Part shown: positions 1 through 7,545 of the stretch, one piece after another
How the letters are laid out: each line of letters begins with the position of its first letter
How positions within the stretch are numbered: position 1 is the first letter of the stretch
Source: Abyssisolibacter fermentans
Lineage (GTDB): Bacteria; Bacillota; Clostridia; Tissierellales; MCWD3
DNA length: 45,238 nucleotides
Assembly (NCBI RefSeq): GCF_001559865.1
Contig: NZ_LOHE01000042.1
Span: forward strand, 1-45,238
Direction of reading: 5' to 3'
Notes under the pieces: model-generated
What the model was told of the DNA's origin: nothing
The model's input: the letters and a program-made list of their open reading frames with translations, nothing else
Databases searched by the model: none
Made by a program: the position numbers and the translations under genes

Positions 1-113
1 TACTTGACATAGGTCAGTTCAGATAGCTGCTATTTATTATTATTAAAACCGCATCCCTTTCTATAATTATCATAACAATGTTATTATGCTATAATAATTT
101 ACAAGACATAATG

Positions 114-142
114 TTGTCATTACCATTAAATAAATATATAAT
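114..142 (+). promoter_or_regulatory. Sigma-A-type promoter for the oxidoreductase gene
   Basis: TTGTCA at 114-119 and TATAAT at 137-142 are separated by 17 bp and lie just upstream of the AAAGGAGGGG ribosome binding site of the first gene. The match is close to the housekeeping consensus. The rest of 1-170 shows no gene. Confidence 0.5.
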
Positions 143-170
143 TAAAATAAAAATCAAAGGAGGGGTTATA

Positions 171-1244
171 ATGAATTTTAGAATAGGTACTATTGGATAT
201 GGATATATATCAAAAATACATTCAATTGCTTATAATAGTATGAAATATTGCTATCAAAATTTTGAATATAATGTTATATTAGATAAGTTACTTACGTCAA
301 AAGAAATTAGCACGTCAAAAACAGGCTATAATCAACATGTAAAGACAATAGAGGAAATGATAGATGCAGAGATATTAGATATATGCTCACCAAATTTTGT
401 ACATAAAAATCAAATAGAAGATTCCATAAAGAGGGGAGTTAAAAACATATACTGTGAAAAACCTATTGCGGGATTTTATAAAGATGAAGTGTATTTAACA
501 CAGCTTGCTGAGGATAATAATGTTTGTAATCAAACAGCATTAATATATAGATTTTTACCAACAGTTAATAGAGCTAAGAAGATAATTCAGGAAGATATAA
601 TTGGTGATGTGATTCATTTTAAATGTTGTTTTTATCATGAGAGTTATTTAAATAAAAATCGACCAATGTCTTGGAGACTAGAAAAAGCTAAAAGTGGTGG
701 TGGAGCATTTATTGATCTTGGGGTACATATGATAGACTTGATATCTTATGTATTAGGTGAAATACAAACTATAGAAGGTGTAACAAAAACTGTGATTGAT
801 AACAGAATTAGCGGCAACGAGATTAAAAAGGTTGACGTAGATGATTTTGTTCATATGGACATAACAATGAAGAATGATGTTAATGGATTTATGGAAGTTT
901 CCAGAGTTTCATCTGGTTTCAAAGAAGGTGTTTTGTTCGAGATATATGGGACAAAAGGTTCAATAAAAATTACTACCTTGAATCCATTATATCCAGAGGT
1001 ATACAGTTTTGCAGAGCAGAGTTATAAAATTGGTAATTTTATATCTTTTGATGATGTTGAACACGACATTGATAAGGTATGGCCATCTGGAAAATACTCA
1101 TTAGGATGGATGGTAGATGCTCATATGGCTTCATTGTACAGCTTTTTATTAAATATTGATAATAAAAAACTGAAATTCATGAAATTGCCTACGTTTAGAG
1201 ATTCTATGAATGCTGTTAAATTGATAGAAGAAGGATATAAATAG
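171..1244 (+). CDS. Gfo/Idh/MocA family NAD(P)-dependent oxidoreductase
   Basis: Protein of 357 residues, the usual size for this family of sugar and cyclitol dehydrogenases. The N-terminus has the Rossmann glycine pattern GTIGYGYISKIHS, followed near residue 98 by the family EKP motif (CEKPIAGF), whose lysine takes part in catalysis. The C-terminal half contains the GGGAFIDLGVHMIDL segment typical of the substrate-binding alpha/beta domain. An upstream in-frame start at 78 is possible, but the strong AAAGGAGGGG ribosome binding site ends 4 bases before the ATG at 171, so this start is preferred. Substrate cannot be told from sequence. The next gene is an RpiR-type sugar-phosphate regulator, which fits a role in sugar or aminosugar metabolism, but the two genes are 277 bases apart and probably transcribed separately. 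Confidence 0.9.
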   Translation: MNFRIGTIGYGYISKIHSIAYNSMKYCYQNFEYNVILDKLLTSKEISTSKTGYNQHVKTIEEMIDAEILDICSPNFVHKNQIEDSIKRGVKNIYCEKPIAGFYKDEVYLTQLAEDNNVCNQTALIYRFLPTVNRAKKIIQEDIIGDVIHFKCCFYHESYLNKNRPMSWRLEKAKSGGGAFIDLGVHMIDLISYVLGEIQTIEGVTKTVIDNRISGNEIKKVDVDDFVHMDITMKNDVNGFMEVSRVSSGFKEGVLFEIYGTKGSIKITTLNPLYPEVYSFAEQSYKIGNFISFDDVEHDIDKVWPSGKYSLGWMVDAHMASLYSFLLNIDNKKLKFMKLPTFRDSMNAVKLIEEGYK

Positions 1245-1521
1245 TTTAGTTAAGATTTCATAGGGCACCATTAATAGAAAGGATGAAACAGTGTTTGAAG
1301 GATGTATACTTTTAATAAGTATAAGAAGTGTACATTTATTCATAAATTAACAATAATTGAAAATATTATAATAATTAATGGTAATTATATAAAAATTGTT
1401 TTTAAAATATACATTAACTTGATATAATATTATAAAAAGAAATTAACTTTGATTATTTATGAGGAATGCAATATAATATTTTATGTTCTATAAATAATAT
1501 AGGTTTTAGTTGGAGGGTAAA

Positions 1522-2370
1522 ATGAGCGTCATTGTTAAAATAAGTAGTATGTTAAATGAATTTTCTAGTTCAGAAAAAAGACTAGCTGATTATGTAATAG
1601 AGAATATTGATGAAGTTTACAACCAAACAGCATCTCAATTAGCATCTTTATCTCATACAAGCCCAGCTAGTGTGGTAAGATTTTCAAAAAGACTTGGATA
1701 TTCTGGATTTCAAGAGTTTAAAATTGCTCTTGCAAAGGATGTAGTCAAAATAGATAATGATAATAAAAACATATATGAACAAGTTTCTATAAATGATTCT
1801 TCAAAGGACATTATAAATAAAATATCAATCGGTAATATGAGAGCGATAGAATCAACTATGAAGCTTTTAGATAAGAATATAATAGATGAAGCTACAAATG
1901 AAATTATAAATAGAAAAAAAGTTCATTTGTTTGGAGTTGGACAATCTGCATTAGTAGCAATGGATTTTCAATATAAACTTGTCAGAATTAATATACCAGT
2001 AAGTATGTATATGGACTATCATCTTCAGTTAGTTTCAGCTGTAAATATAGATAAAGATGATATAGTTTTAGCGATTTCCCATAATGGCAAAACCCTAGAA
2101 ACTGTTAAAGCTGTAGAGATGGCTAAAAGAAGAGGATGTAAAATAATATCATTAACAAAGTATGGTAAAAATGCATTAGCCGAACTAGCAGATATTAATT
2201 TATATACTACTGAGGTAGAAAACACCCTTAGAATGGGTGCAATTGCGTCTAGAATAGCTCAATTGACTGTTATTGATGTGTTATTTATAAATATAGTCAG
2301 ACAGAAATTTGACAGCATTCCTGAACAGATTAAGAAGACTAGAGAGGTTTTGGATTTTAGGAAAATGTAG
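1522..2370 (+). CDS. MurR/RpiR family transcriptional regulator
   Basis: Protein of 282 residues. The first ~75 residues form the RpiR helix-turn-helix domain (SSEKRLADYV, then SHTSPASVVRFSKRLGYSGF as the recognition region). Residues ~105-245 form a SIS sugar-isomerase domain (VHLFGVGQSALVAMDFQYKL and AISHNGKTLETVKAVEMAK), which in this family binds a phosphosugar effector. The ATG at 1522 is preceded by TGGAGGGT at a good distance; an in-frame TTG at 1510 overlaps that site and is unlikely. It probably controls a sugar-catabolic gene, perhaps the upstream oxidoreductase, but no operator was identified. The 1245-1521 gap holds AT-rich sequence with a possible -10 (TATAAT at 1423-1428) but no convincing -35. 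Confidence 0.9.
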   Translation: MSVIVKISSMLNEFSSSEKRLADYVIENIDEVYNQTASQLASLSHTSPASVVRFSKRLGYSGFQEFKIALAKDVVKIDNDNKNIYEQVSINDSSKDIINKISIGNMRAIESTMKLLDKNIIDEATNEIINRKKVHLFGVGQSALVAMDFQYKLVRINIPVSMYMDYHLQLVSAVNIDKDDIVLAISHNGKTLETVKAVEMAKRRGCKIISLTKYGKNALAELADINLYTTEVENTLRMGAIASRIAQLTVIDVLFINIVRQKFDSIPEQIKKTREVLDFRKM

Positions 2371-2706
2371 AAAGTTAATTATTTTTTTATAATAAATTAT
2401 ATTATGTATAAAAGTGACTTAGAAATCTTTGATTATAGTTAAATATTGTATCTTTATCACCTAAAGTGTTAAAACTTTTTTATTAGTAAGTATTACAGTT
2501 GGCATTGTAGCATTTTTATTAGATTTTATAGCTTATTTTTAAAAATATAATCAATTATAAAATCATGGGTTTTAGTTTTATATGAATAATTTGGTTTTAT
2601 ATAATTAAAATAATGGACAAGTTATATTATAATATAGAGGAATATAAAAGTACTTATAGAATATTAACCATGTATTAATGTACTTAATTTTAAAGGGAGG
2701 ATAACA
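2371..2706. other. AT-rich intergenic region without a gene
   Basis: About 336 bases with stops in all frames. A TATAAT at 2628-2633 about 75 bases upstream of the lipoprotein start may be its -10 element, but no good -35 accompanies it. Nothing else was recognised. Confidence 0.5.
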
Positions 2707-3429
2707 ATGAAAAAAATTATAGTGGTTATGACTATTCTAGCTTTACTATTGAGTGGTTGTAGCAATGGAAATGATGATTCATCAAAAAAAGAAAATCAAG
2801 ATATGAAGAGTCAAATAGAGGATTTAAATAACCAAATTAAACTACTTGAGAACAATATTAAACAAAAGGATAGTAAAATTAATGATTTGAATAATGAAAT
2901 TGCAGAGTTGAAAGATAAAATAAGTAGTAATTCGAATTCTTTTACTACTAATGATCAATATCAAGAGGAAAATTCTATTAAAATTGGTCAAGAAGTTAAA
3001 TATAAAGATGTTAAGTTTAAAGTAGATGAAATCTATAAAACTGATGTCTGTAAAATAAAATTAGATACTAATGATATTGTAGAGTATAAACCTGAAAATA
3101 AGTTTTTGCTAGTACAAGTATCTGGAGTTAATGCAAGCTTACAAAATATAAAATTAGATAATTTCAAATATAAATTAATCGAAAAAAATGGAACAGAATA
3201 CAATATTACTCTTAAAACAGGAGAAATTATTAATTATGATAAAGTACAGACTGAAATAATGGGTGGTAAAAATCTACGTTTAGATATTGAGCCAAAGGTT
3301 AAAAAAACTGGAGTATTATTATTTGACGTACCAAATGTAGATGCAGAATACAAACTGAAGATATATTATAAAGATGACAATAATCTGGAGATGGATTATA
3401 ATGGTGTTTCAATATTGTTAAAAAAATAA
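2707..3429 (+). CDS. Lipoprotein with coiled coil and DUF4352-like domain
   Basis: Protein of 240 residues. It has a lipoprotein signal peptide: MKK, a hydrophobic core and the lipobox LLSGC, so Cys18 or so would be lipidated and the protein held on the outer face of the membrane. Residues ~33-75 are a heptad-rich coiled coil (IEDLNNQIKLLENNIKQKD). The C-terminal ~140 residues look like the beta-sandwich of secreted DUF4352-type proteins (a V.VSGVNAS..NI.L region followed by a final strand), but that is a fold guess. The RBS AAAGGGAGG sits 6 bases before the ATG. It is monocistronic, with a hairpin just after the stop. Function unknown. Confidence 0.8.
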   Translation: MKKIIVVMTILALLLSGCSNGNDDSSKKENQDMKSQIEDLNNQIKLLENNIKQKDSKINDLNNEIAELKDKISSNSNSFTTNDQYQEENSIKIGQEVKYKDVKFKVDEIYKTDVCKIKLDTNDIVEYKPENKFLLVQVSGVNASLQNIKLDNFKYKLIEKNGTEYNITLKTGEIINYDKVQTEIMGGKNLRLDIEPKVKKTGVLLFDVPNVDAEYKLKIYYKDDNNLEMDYNGVSILLKK

Positions 3430-3431
3430 TT

Positions 3432-3453
3432 ACCTAGGACGATATTCCTAGGT
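3432..3453 (+). terminator. Hairpin after the lipoprotein gene
   Basis: Perfect 8-bp inverted repeat ACCTAGGA / TCCTAGGT with a 6-base loop, 3 bases after the stop codon. The downstream sequence is AT-rich but has no long T run, so termination is probable rather than certain. Confidence 0.5.
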
Positions 3454-3576
3454 CAAATTATTAATTAAATTTATTTCTTGTTTTGATTAACGATATTTAT
3501 ATATGAAATGAACACTTGTTTTTAACTTATATCAACCTCAATTTGTTTTGGAGTAAATATTTAAAAGAAGTATTAG

Positions 3577-3610
3577 CCCTGATTATACGCATAATGCCTA
3601 GTAATCAGGG
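3577..3610. repeat. Minimal copy of the dispersed inverted-repeat family
   Basis: CCCTGATTA (3577-3585) and its exact inverse TAATCAGGG (3602-3610) enclose 16 bases. The arms are the outermost part of the terminal motif of the larger elements at 3.8, 10.9, 15.3, 29.0 and 29.9 kb. The stop codon of the small minus-strand gene at 3605-3775 lies within it. Confidence 0.7.
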
Positions 3611-3775
3611 TTTTAAACTATCTATGTTTTTGTTTCTGTTACAAATTCCGATATTTTTTTCTACATCTTGTGAATTTATTTCAGTACTATCATATAATTT
3701 TAATAATAATCCGTTTGAATCGTAAACTAATATCTTATTTTTATTTTTTGCAATCCAAAGAGGAAACTTCATCAT
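3605..3775 (-). CDS. Small hypothetical protein or gene fragment (56 aa)
   Basis: Reading minus, an ATG at 3775 opens a 56-residue frame beginning MMKFPLWIAKNKNKILVYDS and ending NIDSLKP. Codon use and amino-acid composition look like real coding sequence of this genome, much better than the plus-strand frame over the same DNA. The upstream sequence (AAAGAG about 8 bases before the ATG) is only a weak ribosome binding site, so this may be the C-terminal remnant of a longer gene. The stop codon is supplied by the inverted repeat at 3577-3610. I do not recognise the family. Confidence 0.4.
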   Translation of the reverse strand: MMKFPLWIAKNKNKILVYDSNGLLLKLYDSTEINSQDVEKNIGICNRNKNIDSLKP

Positions 3776-3804
3776 ACAATCACTCTTTCTAATAAAATTA
3801 TTAT

Positions 3805-3969
3805 CCCAGATTATTCATATAACTCCCTATAGTGCTATTTAATGGACATCTTATAATCAAAGGAATACTTATTAATGAATCTCCTATTTCGCTTTTTTAT
3901 AGGAGTAAGCGATTCAAATAAAATCAGATTTTAGGTCACTGCTCATAATTTTCTATGAATAATCTGGGG
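3805..3969. repeat. Dispersed inverted-repeat element, 165 bp
   Basis: Begins CCCAGATTATTCATATAAC and ends CTATGAATAATCTGGGG, an imperfect terminal inverted repeat. Inside, 3881-3905 is a hairpin CTCCTAT...ATAGGAG, followed by a TAAGCGATTC box and a GCTCATAATT box that recur (in either orientation) in the elements at 15.3 and 29.0 kb. No coding capacity. It is immediately followed by a copy of the nested unit at 3976-4102. Confidence 0.75.
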
Positions 3970-3975
3970 TTATAA

Positions 3976-4102
3976 CAAGGAGCAAGATGTCCTCCATCTC
4001 TTTAGGTGGTGGGTGCCGATTAGATTAACAGACGGTGTGAAATCTTGCGCCTCGTTGAAACGGTGTATTGCAATTACTACGTAATTGATTGTGTTGTTAT
4101 AA
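3976..4102. mobile_element. Nested structured repeat unit, copy 1
   Basis: About 127 bp, strongly similar to 15468-15597. Shared landmarks are GCAAGATGTCC, a GGTGGTGGGT hairpin arm, ATCTTGCGCC, CCTCGTTGAAACGG and the stem-loop CAATTA/TAATTG. It is bracketed by GTTATAA at 3969-3975 and 4096-4102. The GCAAGAT and ATCTTGC segments can pair as an outer stem. It has no open frame of note. The build (two subterminal hairpins and a short repeated target) resembles non-autonomous derivatives of IS200/IS605-type elements, but that is inference. Confidence 0.6.
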
Positions 4103-4108
4103 AGGTTA

Positions 4109-4128
4109 AGGAGTCTTGAAAGACTCCT
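4109..4128. terminator. Perfect hairpin AGGAGTCT / AGACTCCT
   Basis: An 8-bp stem with a TGAA loop lies between the nested repeat and the small minus-strand gene at 4247-4360. It could terminate transcription from either side. No long T run follows on either strand. Confidence 0.4.
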
Positions 4129-4246
4129 ACCTAAGTTTATGCAACTAAATCAAATTATTATTAAATGCATAATTAGCTATTTATTTATCATAAGGATAAT
4201 ATTAGCTTTTTATTGTTTGTAAACTCAGATGTCTAGAGTCTTACAA

Positions 4247-4360
4247 CTAGCAGCCGCCTGAATAGCAGTTACAGAAAATTATAACTAATAGTAAGAAGAA
4301 AAACAATAAACTGCTACCGTTTTCACAGTTGAATAAACTTCCAAAAAGACCGTTAGCCAT
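4247..4360 (-). CDS. Tiny Cys/Gly-rich transmembrane peptide, YjcZ-like (37 aa)
   Basis: The minus strand from ATG 4360 encodes 37 residues: MANGLFGSLFNCENGSS, a hydrophobic stretch LLFFFLLLVIIF, then CNCYSGGC. A textbook AAAGGAGG ribosome binding site stands 7 bases upstream. The pattern (short polar head with Gly/Asn/Cys, one Phe/Leu-rich membrane segment, Cys/Gly-rich tail) is that of the tiny YjcZ-type membrane proteins common in spore-forming Firmicutes. A paralogue lies at 4534-4623. Role unknown; some relatives are sporulation-associated. Confidence 0.8.
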   Translation of the reverse strand: MANGLFGSLFNCENGSSLLFFFLLLVIIFCNCYSGGC

Positions 4361-4496
4361 AACGCAACCTCCTTTGTTTAGTGAATTAGTCAATAGCTAT
4401 TATATATTATGGAAATCAGATGCGACTTGTTACAAATATTGTATAGTTTATTAATAATAGCTTATGTAGTTAGTAAAAAAGATAAATCTATGTAGT

Positions 4497-4523
4497 TATT
4501 AGGAGCATTACTAGCTCCTAATA
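4497..4523. terminator. Hairpin TATTAGGAGC / GCTCCTAATA
   Basis: Perfect 10-bp stem with a 7-base loop (4507-4513), directly downstream of the tiny gene ending at 4534 on the minus strand. A plausible terminator or attenuator between the two YjcZ-like genes. Confidence 0.5.
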
Positions 4524-4533
4524 CTAATTTTAA

Positions 4534-4623
4534 TTAAAAGCAGTAACAGAACAATATTACTAATAGCAAGAAAAAGAATAATAAACTATCACTACATCCG
4601 CATCCACATTGAGCATCAGCCAT
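4534..4623 (-). CDS. Tiny Cys-rich transmembrane peptide, YjcZ-like (29 aa)
   Basis: The minus strand from ATG 4623 encodes 29 residues: MADAQCGCGCSDS, then LLFFFLLLVILF, then CYCF. The hydrophobic core is nearly identical to that of the peptide at 4247-4360, so the two are paralogues. An ACAGGAGGT ribosome binding site lies 6 bases upstream. The head contains a CGCGC cluster, suggesting metal binding or disulfide linkage. Probably a small spore or envelope membrane peptide; function unknown. Confidence 0.8.
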   Translation of the reverse strand: MADAQCGCGCSDSLLFFFLLLVILFCYCF

Positions 4624-4737
4624 AAGAATACCTCCTGTAATTAGATTTGATATTCGAATATAAATATATTACATTTGATTATCTATGTACTATAATATAT
4701 GGTAGTAAAGGAGTTTTTGTTACTTCAATAATAAAAA

Positions 4738-4989
4738 TTAATAACATAAAAAAGAAAGCATAGATCCAATCAGTATACCACCTAATATATTTGGGTAAAT
4801 TAGTGAAGTATCAAAAAAGCTTAATAATATCAATAATGTAGAAAATAATGCAATGATTAAAATATTATATTTTTTGCGAGTACCAATCTTATTGAATATA
4901 TAATGCTTAAAGCAAAAACGTTTATCGAGTTTAATAATAAGTAAATAATATATTATAAGAAATAATAAATACTTTATAAAATCTATCAT
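4738..4989 (-). CDS. Small three-helix membrane protein (83 aa)
   Basis: Hydrophobic protein with about three predicted membrane segments: residues ~4-20, ~43-60 and ~65-82, with a basic loop (DKRFCFKHYIFNKIGTRKK) between the first two. The RBS TTAGGAGG precedes the ATG at 4989. It lies upstream of two tiny YjcZ-like genes on the same strand and may be co-transcribed with them. I do not recognise the family. Confidence 0.65.
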   Translation of the reverse strand: MIDFIKYLLFLIIYYLLIIKLDKRFCFKHYIFNKIGTRKKYNILIIALFSTLLILLSFFDTSLIYPNILGGILIGSMLSFLCY

Positions 4990-5223
4990 ATTTTATCCTC
5001 CTAAAAAAAATTTCTTATTTTAAGCTATGAAAGATTTAGCTAAACTATGATAGATTCTAGTTTAAGATTAATAAATTTATATTTTTTTATTTTTATAGGT
5101 GTGTATAGTACAAAAGTATGATAGAATATCAACAGATGATACATAGTTATAACTGGAACAACTTAACATAACTGGTTCGACATTTAGTATTACAATTTAT
5201 GAACAAATAATTTTTTAAAAACC
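4990..5223. other. Intergenic region without a gene
   Basis: AT-rich spacer between the minus-strand small genes and the plus-strand tRNA operon. It must hold the promoter for 4738-4989, but no clear match was found. Nothing else was recognised. Confidence 0.4.
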
Positions 5224-5252
5224 TTGACAGTGGGTTGTTAGTATGGTAAGAT
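5224..5252 (+). promoter_or_regulatory. Strong promoter of the tRNA operon
   Basis: Perfect TTGACA (5224-5229), exactly 17 bp, then TAAGAT (5247-5252), about 64 bases before the first tRNA. It is the best match to the housekeeping consensus in this part of the window, as expected for a stable-RNA operon. Confidence 0.8.
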
Positions 5253-5315
5253 ATATCTTGTCCTTGAAAAACAAGCAAATAGTTACTTGAGGACAACAGT
5301 AATAATATTAAGTAT

Positions 5316-5390
5316 TCTTAGGTAGCTCAATGGTGGAGCAACCGGCTGTTAACCGGTAGGCTGTGGGTTCGAGTCCCACCCTGAGAGCCA
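5316..5390 (+). tRNA. tRNA-Asn (anticodon GTT)
   Basis: Cloverleaf of 75 nt with acceptor TCTTAGG/CCTGAGA, anticodon loop CTGTTAA, T-loop GGTTCGAGTCC and encoded CCA. First gene of the array. Confidence 0.95.
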
Positions 5391-5398
5391 GAGTAATT

Positions 5399-5488
5399 GC
5401 CGGAGTGGCGGAACTGGCAGACGCACAGGACTTAAAATCCTGCGATCCTTATACGATCGTATCGGTTCGATTCCGATCTCCGGCACCA
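5399..5488 (+). tRNA. tRNA-Leu (anticodon TAA)
   Basis: Class II tRNA of 90 nt with a long variable arm. Acceptor GCCGGAG/CTCCGGC, anticodon loop CTTAAAA, CCA encoded. Reads the common UUA codon. Confidence 0.95.
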
Positions 5489-5577
5489 TTTAAGTAGAGA
5501 ATCAAGATTTATGATTTGGTGTGAATCACTTATTCTGTAACAGAGTGAGTAGAGAGTCATATTTAATATTGTTTTGT

Positions 5578-5654
<77 letters not shown>

Positions 5655-5659
5655 TTTAA

Positions 5660-5735
5660 GGGCGCATAGCTCAGTTGGGAGAGCACCTGCCTTACAAGCA
5701 GGGGGTCATAGGTTCGAGCCCTATTGTGCCCACCA
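5660..5735 (+). tRNA. tRNA-Val (anticodon TAC)
   Basis: 76 nt, acceptor GGGCGCA/TGTGCCC, anticodon loop CTTACAA, CCA encoded. Confidence 0.95.
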
Positions 5736-5776
5736 TTGTTTAGTAGATTAATGCTTAGAAATTATTTAAAAAAGTG

Positions 5777-5805
5777 TTGACAAAACAAAAAAGATGGCTT
5801 ATAAT
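5777..5805 (+). promoter_or_regulatory. Second, internal tRNA promoter
   Basis: Perfect TTGACA (5777-5782), 17-bp spacer, perfect TATAAT (5800-5805). It lies in the ~90-base gap between tRNA-Val and tRNA-Asp, so the distal 18 tRNA genes probably have their own transcript as well as read-through from the first promoter. Confidence 0.8.
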
Positions 5806-5826
5806 TTATAACTGAGCCGAAAAAAT

Positions 5827-5903
5827 GGCCTGGTAGTTCAGTTGGTTAGAATGCCAGCCTGTCACGCTGGAGGTCGAGAGTTCGAGTCTCTTCCAGGTCG
5901 CCA
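5827..5903 (+). tRNA. tRNA-Asp (anticodon GTC)
   Basis: 77 nt, acceptor GGCCTGG/CCAGGTC, anticodon loop CTGTCAC, CCA encoded. First gene after the internal promoter. Confidence 0.95.
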
Positions 5904-5911
5904 TAAAAATT

Positions 5912-5987
<76 letters not shown>

Positions 5988-5995
5988 TAAATTGA

Positions 5996-6081
5996 GGAGG
6001 GGTTCCCGAGTTGGCCAAAGGGGACGGACTGTAAATCCGTTAGCTGTGCTTTCATTGGTTCGAATCCAATCCCCTCCACCA
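5996..6081 (+). tRNA. tRNA-Tyr (anticodon GTA)
   Basis: Class II tRNA, 86 nt with a long variable arm. Acceptor GGAGGGG/CCCCTCC, anticodon loop CTGTAAA, CCA encoded. Confidence 0.95.
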
Positions 6082-6092
6082 AATTTAATTAT

Positions 6093-6166
6093 GCGGGTGT
6101 AGCTCAGTGGTAGAGCCCTGGCCTTCCAAGCCAGTCGCGAGAGTTCGATTCTCTTCACCCGCTCCA
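6093..6166 (+). tRNA. tRNA-Gly (anticodon TCC)
   Basis: 74 nt, acceptor GCGGGTG/CACCCGC, anticodon loop CTTCCAA, CCA encoded. Confidence 0.95.
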
Positions 6167-6177
6167 TTTTTCAACAT

Positions 6178-6254
6178 GCACCTGTAGCTCAGTAGGATAG
6201 AGCAACGGACTTCTAATCCGTGTGCCGGGGGTTCGAATCCTCCCAGGTGCACCA
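6178..6254 (+). tRNA. tRNA-Arg (anticodon TCT)
   Basis: 77 nt, acceptor GCACCTG/CAGGTGC, anticodon loop CTTCTAA. Reads AGA, the dominant Arg codon in this AT-rich sequence. Confidence 0.95.
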
Positions 6255-6259
6255 CATGA

Positions 6260-6335
6260 TGGGGTATCGCCAAGTCGGTAAGGCACTAGACTTTGACTCT
6301 AGTATGCGTAGGTTCGAGTCCTGCTACCCCAGCCA
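6260..6335 (+). tRNA. tRNA-Gln (anticodon TTG)
   Basis: 76 nt, acceptor TGGGGTA/TACCCCA, anticodon loop CTTTGAC, CCA encoded. Confidence 0.95.
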
Positions 6336-6339
6336 ATTT

Positions 6340-6415
6340 GACTCATTAGCTCAGTTGGTAGAGCACCTGACTCTTAATCAGGGTGTCCGGAGTTCGAGCC
6401 TCCGATGGGTCACCA
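6340..6415 (+). tRNA. tRNA-Lys (anticodon CTT)
   Basis: 76 nt, acceptor GACTCAT/ATGGGTC, anticodon loop CTCTTAA, CCA encoded. Near-duplicate of the TTT isoacceptor at 6491, so the two probably arose by duplication. Confidence 0.95.
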
Positions 6416-6490
6416 TTTTTATAAATGGTGGAGACATCAAAGAGGTCGTTACAAAGGATTATAAAAATTGATATATTATAAATTTAATAT

Positions 6491-6566
6491 GACCCATTAG
6501 CTCAGTTGGCAGAGCACCTGACTTTTAATCAGGGTGTCCGGCGTTCGAGTCGCCGATGGGTCACCA
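6491..6566 (+). tRNA. tRNA-Lys (anticodon TTT)
   Basis: 76 nt, acceptor GACCCAT/ATGGGTC, anticodon loop CTTTTAA, CCA encoded. The 75-base gap before it holds nothing recognisable. Confidence 0.95.
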
Positions 6567-6582
6567 ATAACAGATTAATAAT

Positions 6583-6671
6583 GGAGAGGTACCGAAGTGG
6601 TCATAACGGGGCGGTCTTGAAAACCGTTAGGGTTTACGCCCACGTGGGTTCGAATCCCACCCTCTCCGCCA
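6583..6671 (+). tRNA. tRNA-Ser (anticodon TGA)
   Basis: Class II tRNA of 89 nt, acceptor GGAGAGG/CCTCTCC, anticodon loop CTTGAAA, long variable arm, CCA encoded. Confidence 0.95.
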
Positions 6672-6677
6672 GTAAAT

Positions 6678-6768
6678 GGAGAAGTACTCAAGTGGCTGAA
6701 GAGGCTCCCCTGCTAAGGGAGTAGGTCCTTTACGGGGCGCGAGGGTTCAAATCCCTCCTTCTCCGCCA
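6678..6768 (+). tRNA. tRNA-Ser (anticodon GCT)
   Basis: Class II tRNA of 91 nt, acceptor GGAGAAG/CTTCTCC, anticodon loop CTGCTAA, CCA encoded. Confidence 0.95.
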
Positions 6769-6787
6769 TTCACCCAAAATTTATTTT

Positions 6788-6864
6788 GGGCCTTTAGCTC
6801 AGTTGGTTAGAGCGCCCGGCTCATAACCGGTAGGTCTGGGGTTCGAGTCCCTGAAGGCCCACCA
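6788..6864 (+). tRNA. tRNA with CAT anticodon, copy 1 (probably tRNA-Ile2)
   Basis: 77 nt, acceptor GGGCCTT/AAGGCCC, anticodon loop CTCATAA. It lacks initiator features. The acceptor carries C4-G69 and C5-G68 pairs, which are identity elements for the lysidine synthase TilS on tRNA-Ile2, so this is more likely an isoleucine tRNA reading AUA than elongator Met. Identical copies lie at 7187 and 7461. Confidence 0.9.
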
Positions 6865-6869
6865 TTTGT

Positions 6870-6945
6870 AGGGGTATAGCTCAGTTGGTAGAGCGTTGGT
6901 CTCCAAAACCAAGCGCCGTGGGTTCGAGTCCTGCTACCCCTGCCA
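6870..6945 (+). tRNA. tRNA-Trp (anticodon CCA)
   Basis: 76 nt, acceptor AGGGGTA/TACCCCT, anticodon loop CTCCAAA, discriminator G, CCA encoded. Confidence 0.95.
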
Positions 6946-7008
6946 ATTTAATAAAATGTAGAAAACAATGAAGACTGTGAATGAGTATAATATAAGGAAA
7001 ATTAATTT

Positions 7009-7085
7009 CGGGGTGTAGCGCAGTTTGGTAGCGCATCTGGTTTGGGACCAGAGGGCCGCGGGTTCAAATCCTGCCACCCCGACCA
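7009..7085 (+). tRNA. tRNA-Pro (anticodon TGG)
   Basis: 77 nt, acceptor CGGGGTG/CACCCCG, anticodon loop TTTGGGA, CCA encoded. A TATAAT at 6986-6991 lies upstream but has no good -35 partner. Confidence 0.95.
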
Positions 7086-7102
7086 TAAATTTTTTGATAC
7101 AT

Positions 7103-7179
<77 letters not shown>

Positions 7180-7186
7180 TTAATGG

Positions 7187-7263
7187 GGGCCTTTAGCTCA
7201 GTTGGTTAGAGCGCCCGGCTCATAACCGGTAGGTCTGGGGTTCGAGTCCCTGAAGGCCCACCA
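7187..7263 (+). tRNA. tRNA with CAT anticodon, copy 2 (probably tRNA-Ile2)
   Basis: Identical in sequence to 6788-6864; the same reasoning applies. It follows tRNA-Ile(GAT) after a 7-base spacer, as in the second block. Confidence 0.9.
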
Positions 7264-7270
7264 TTTTTTT

Positions 7271-7346
7271 GCCCAGATAGCTCAGTCGGTAGAGCAGGGG
7301 ACTGAAAATCCCCGTGTCGGTGGTTCGATTCCGCCTCTGGGCACCA
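7271..7346 (+). tRNA. tRNA-Phe (anticodon GAA)
   Basis: 76 nt, acceptor GCCCAGA/TCTGGGC, anticodon loop CTGAAAA, CCA encoded. Last gene of the first Ile-CAT-Phe block and the only intact Phe tRNA here. Confidence 0.95.
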
Positions 7347-7376
7347 CTTAATTAAATAGATGAAACATGATATCAT

Positions 7377-7453
<77 letters not shown>

Positions 7454-7460
7454 TTGATGG

Positions 7461-7537
7461 GGGCCTTTAGCTCAGTTGGTTAGAGCGCCCGGCTCATAAC
7501 CGGTAGGTCTGGGGTTCGAGTCCCTGAAGGCCCACCA
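7461..7537 (+). tRNA. tRNA with CAT anticodon, copy 3 (probably tRNA-Ile2)
   Basis: Identical to 6788-6864 and 7187-7263. Last intact tRNA of the array. Confidence 0.9.
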
Positions 7538-7545
7538 TTTTTTTT

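Noticed and set aside
3516-3725. 69-codon plus frame
   Set aside because: Shadow of the better minus-strand frame at 3605-3775 and of a repeat; no ribosome binding site.
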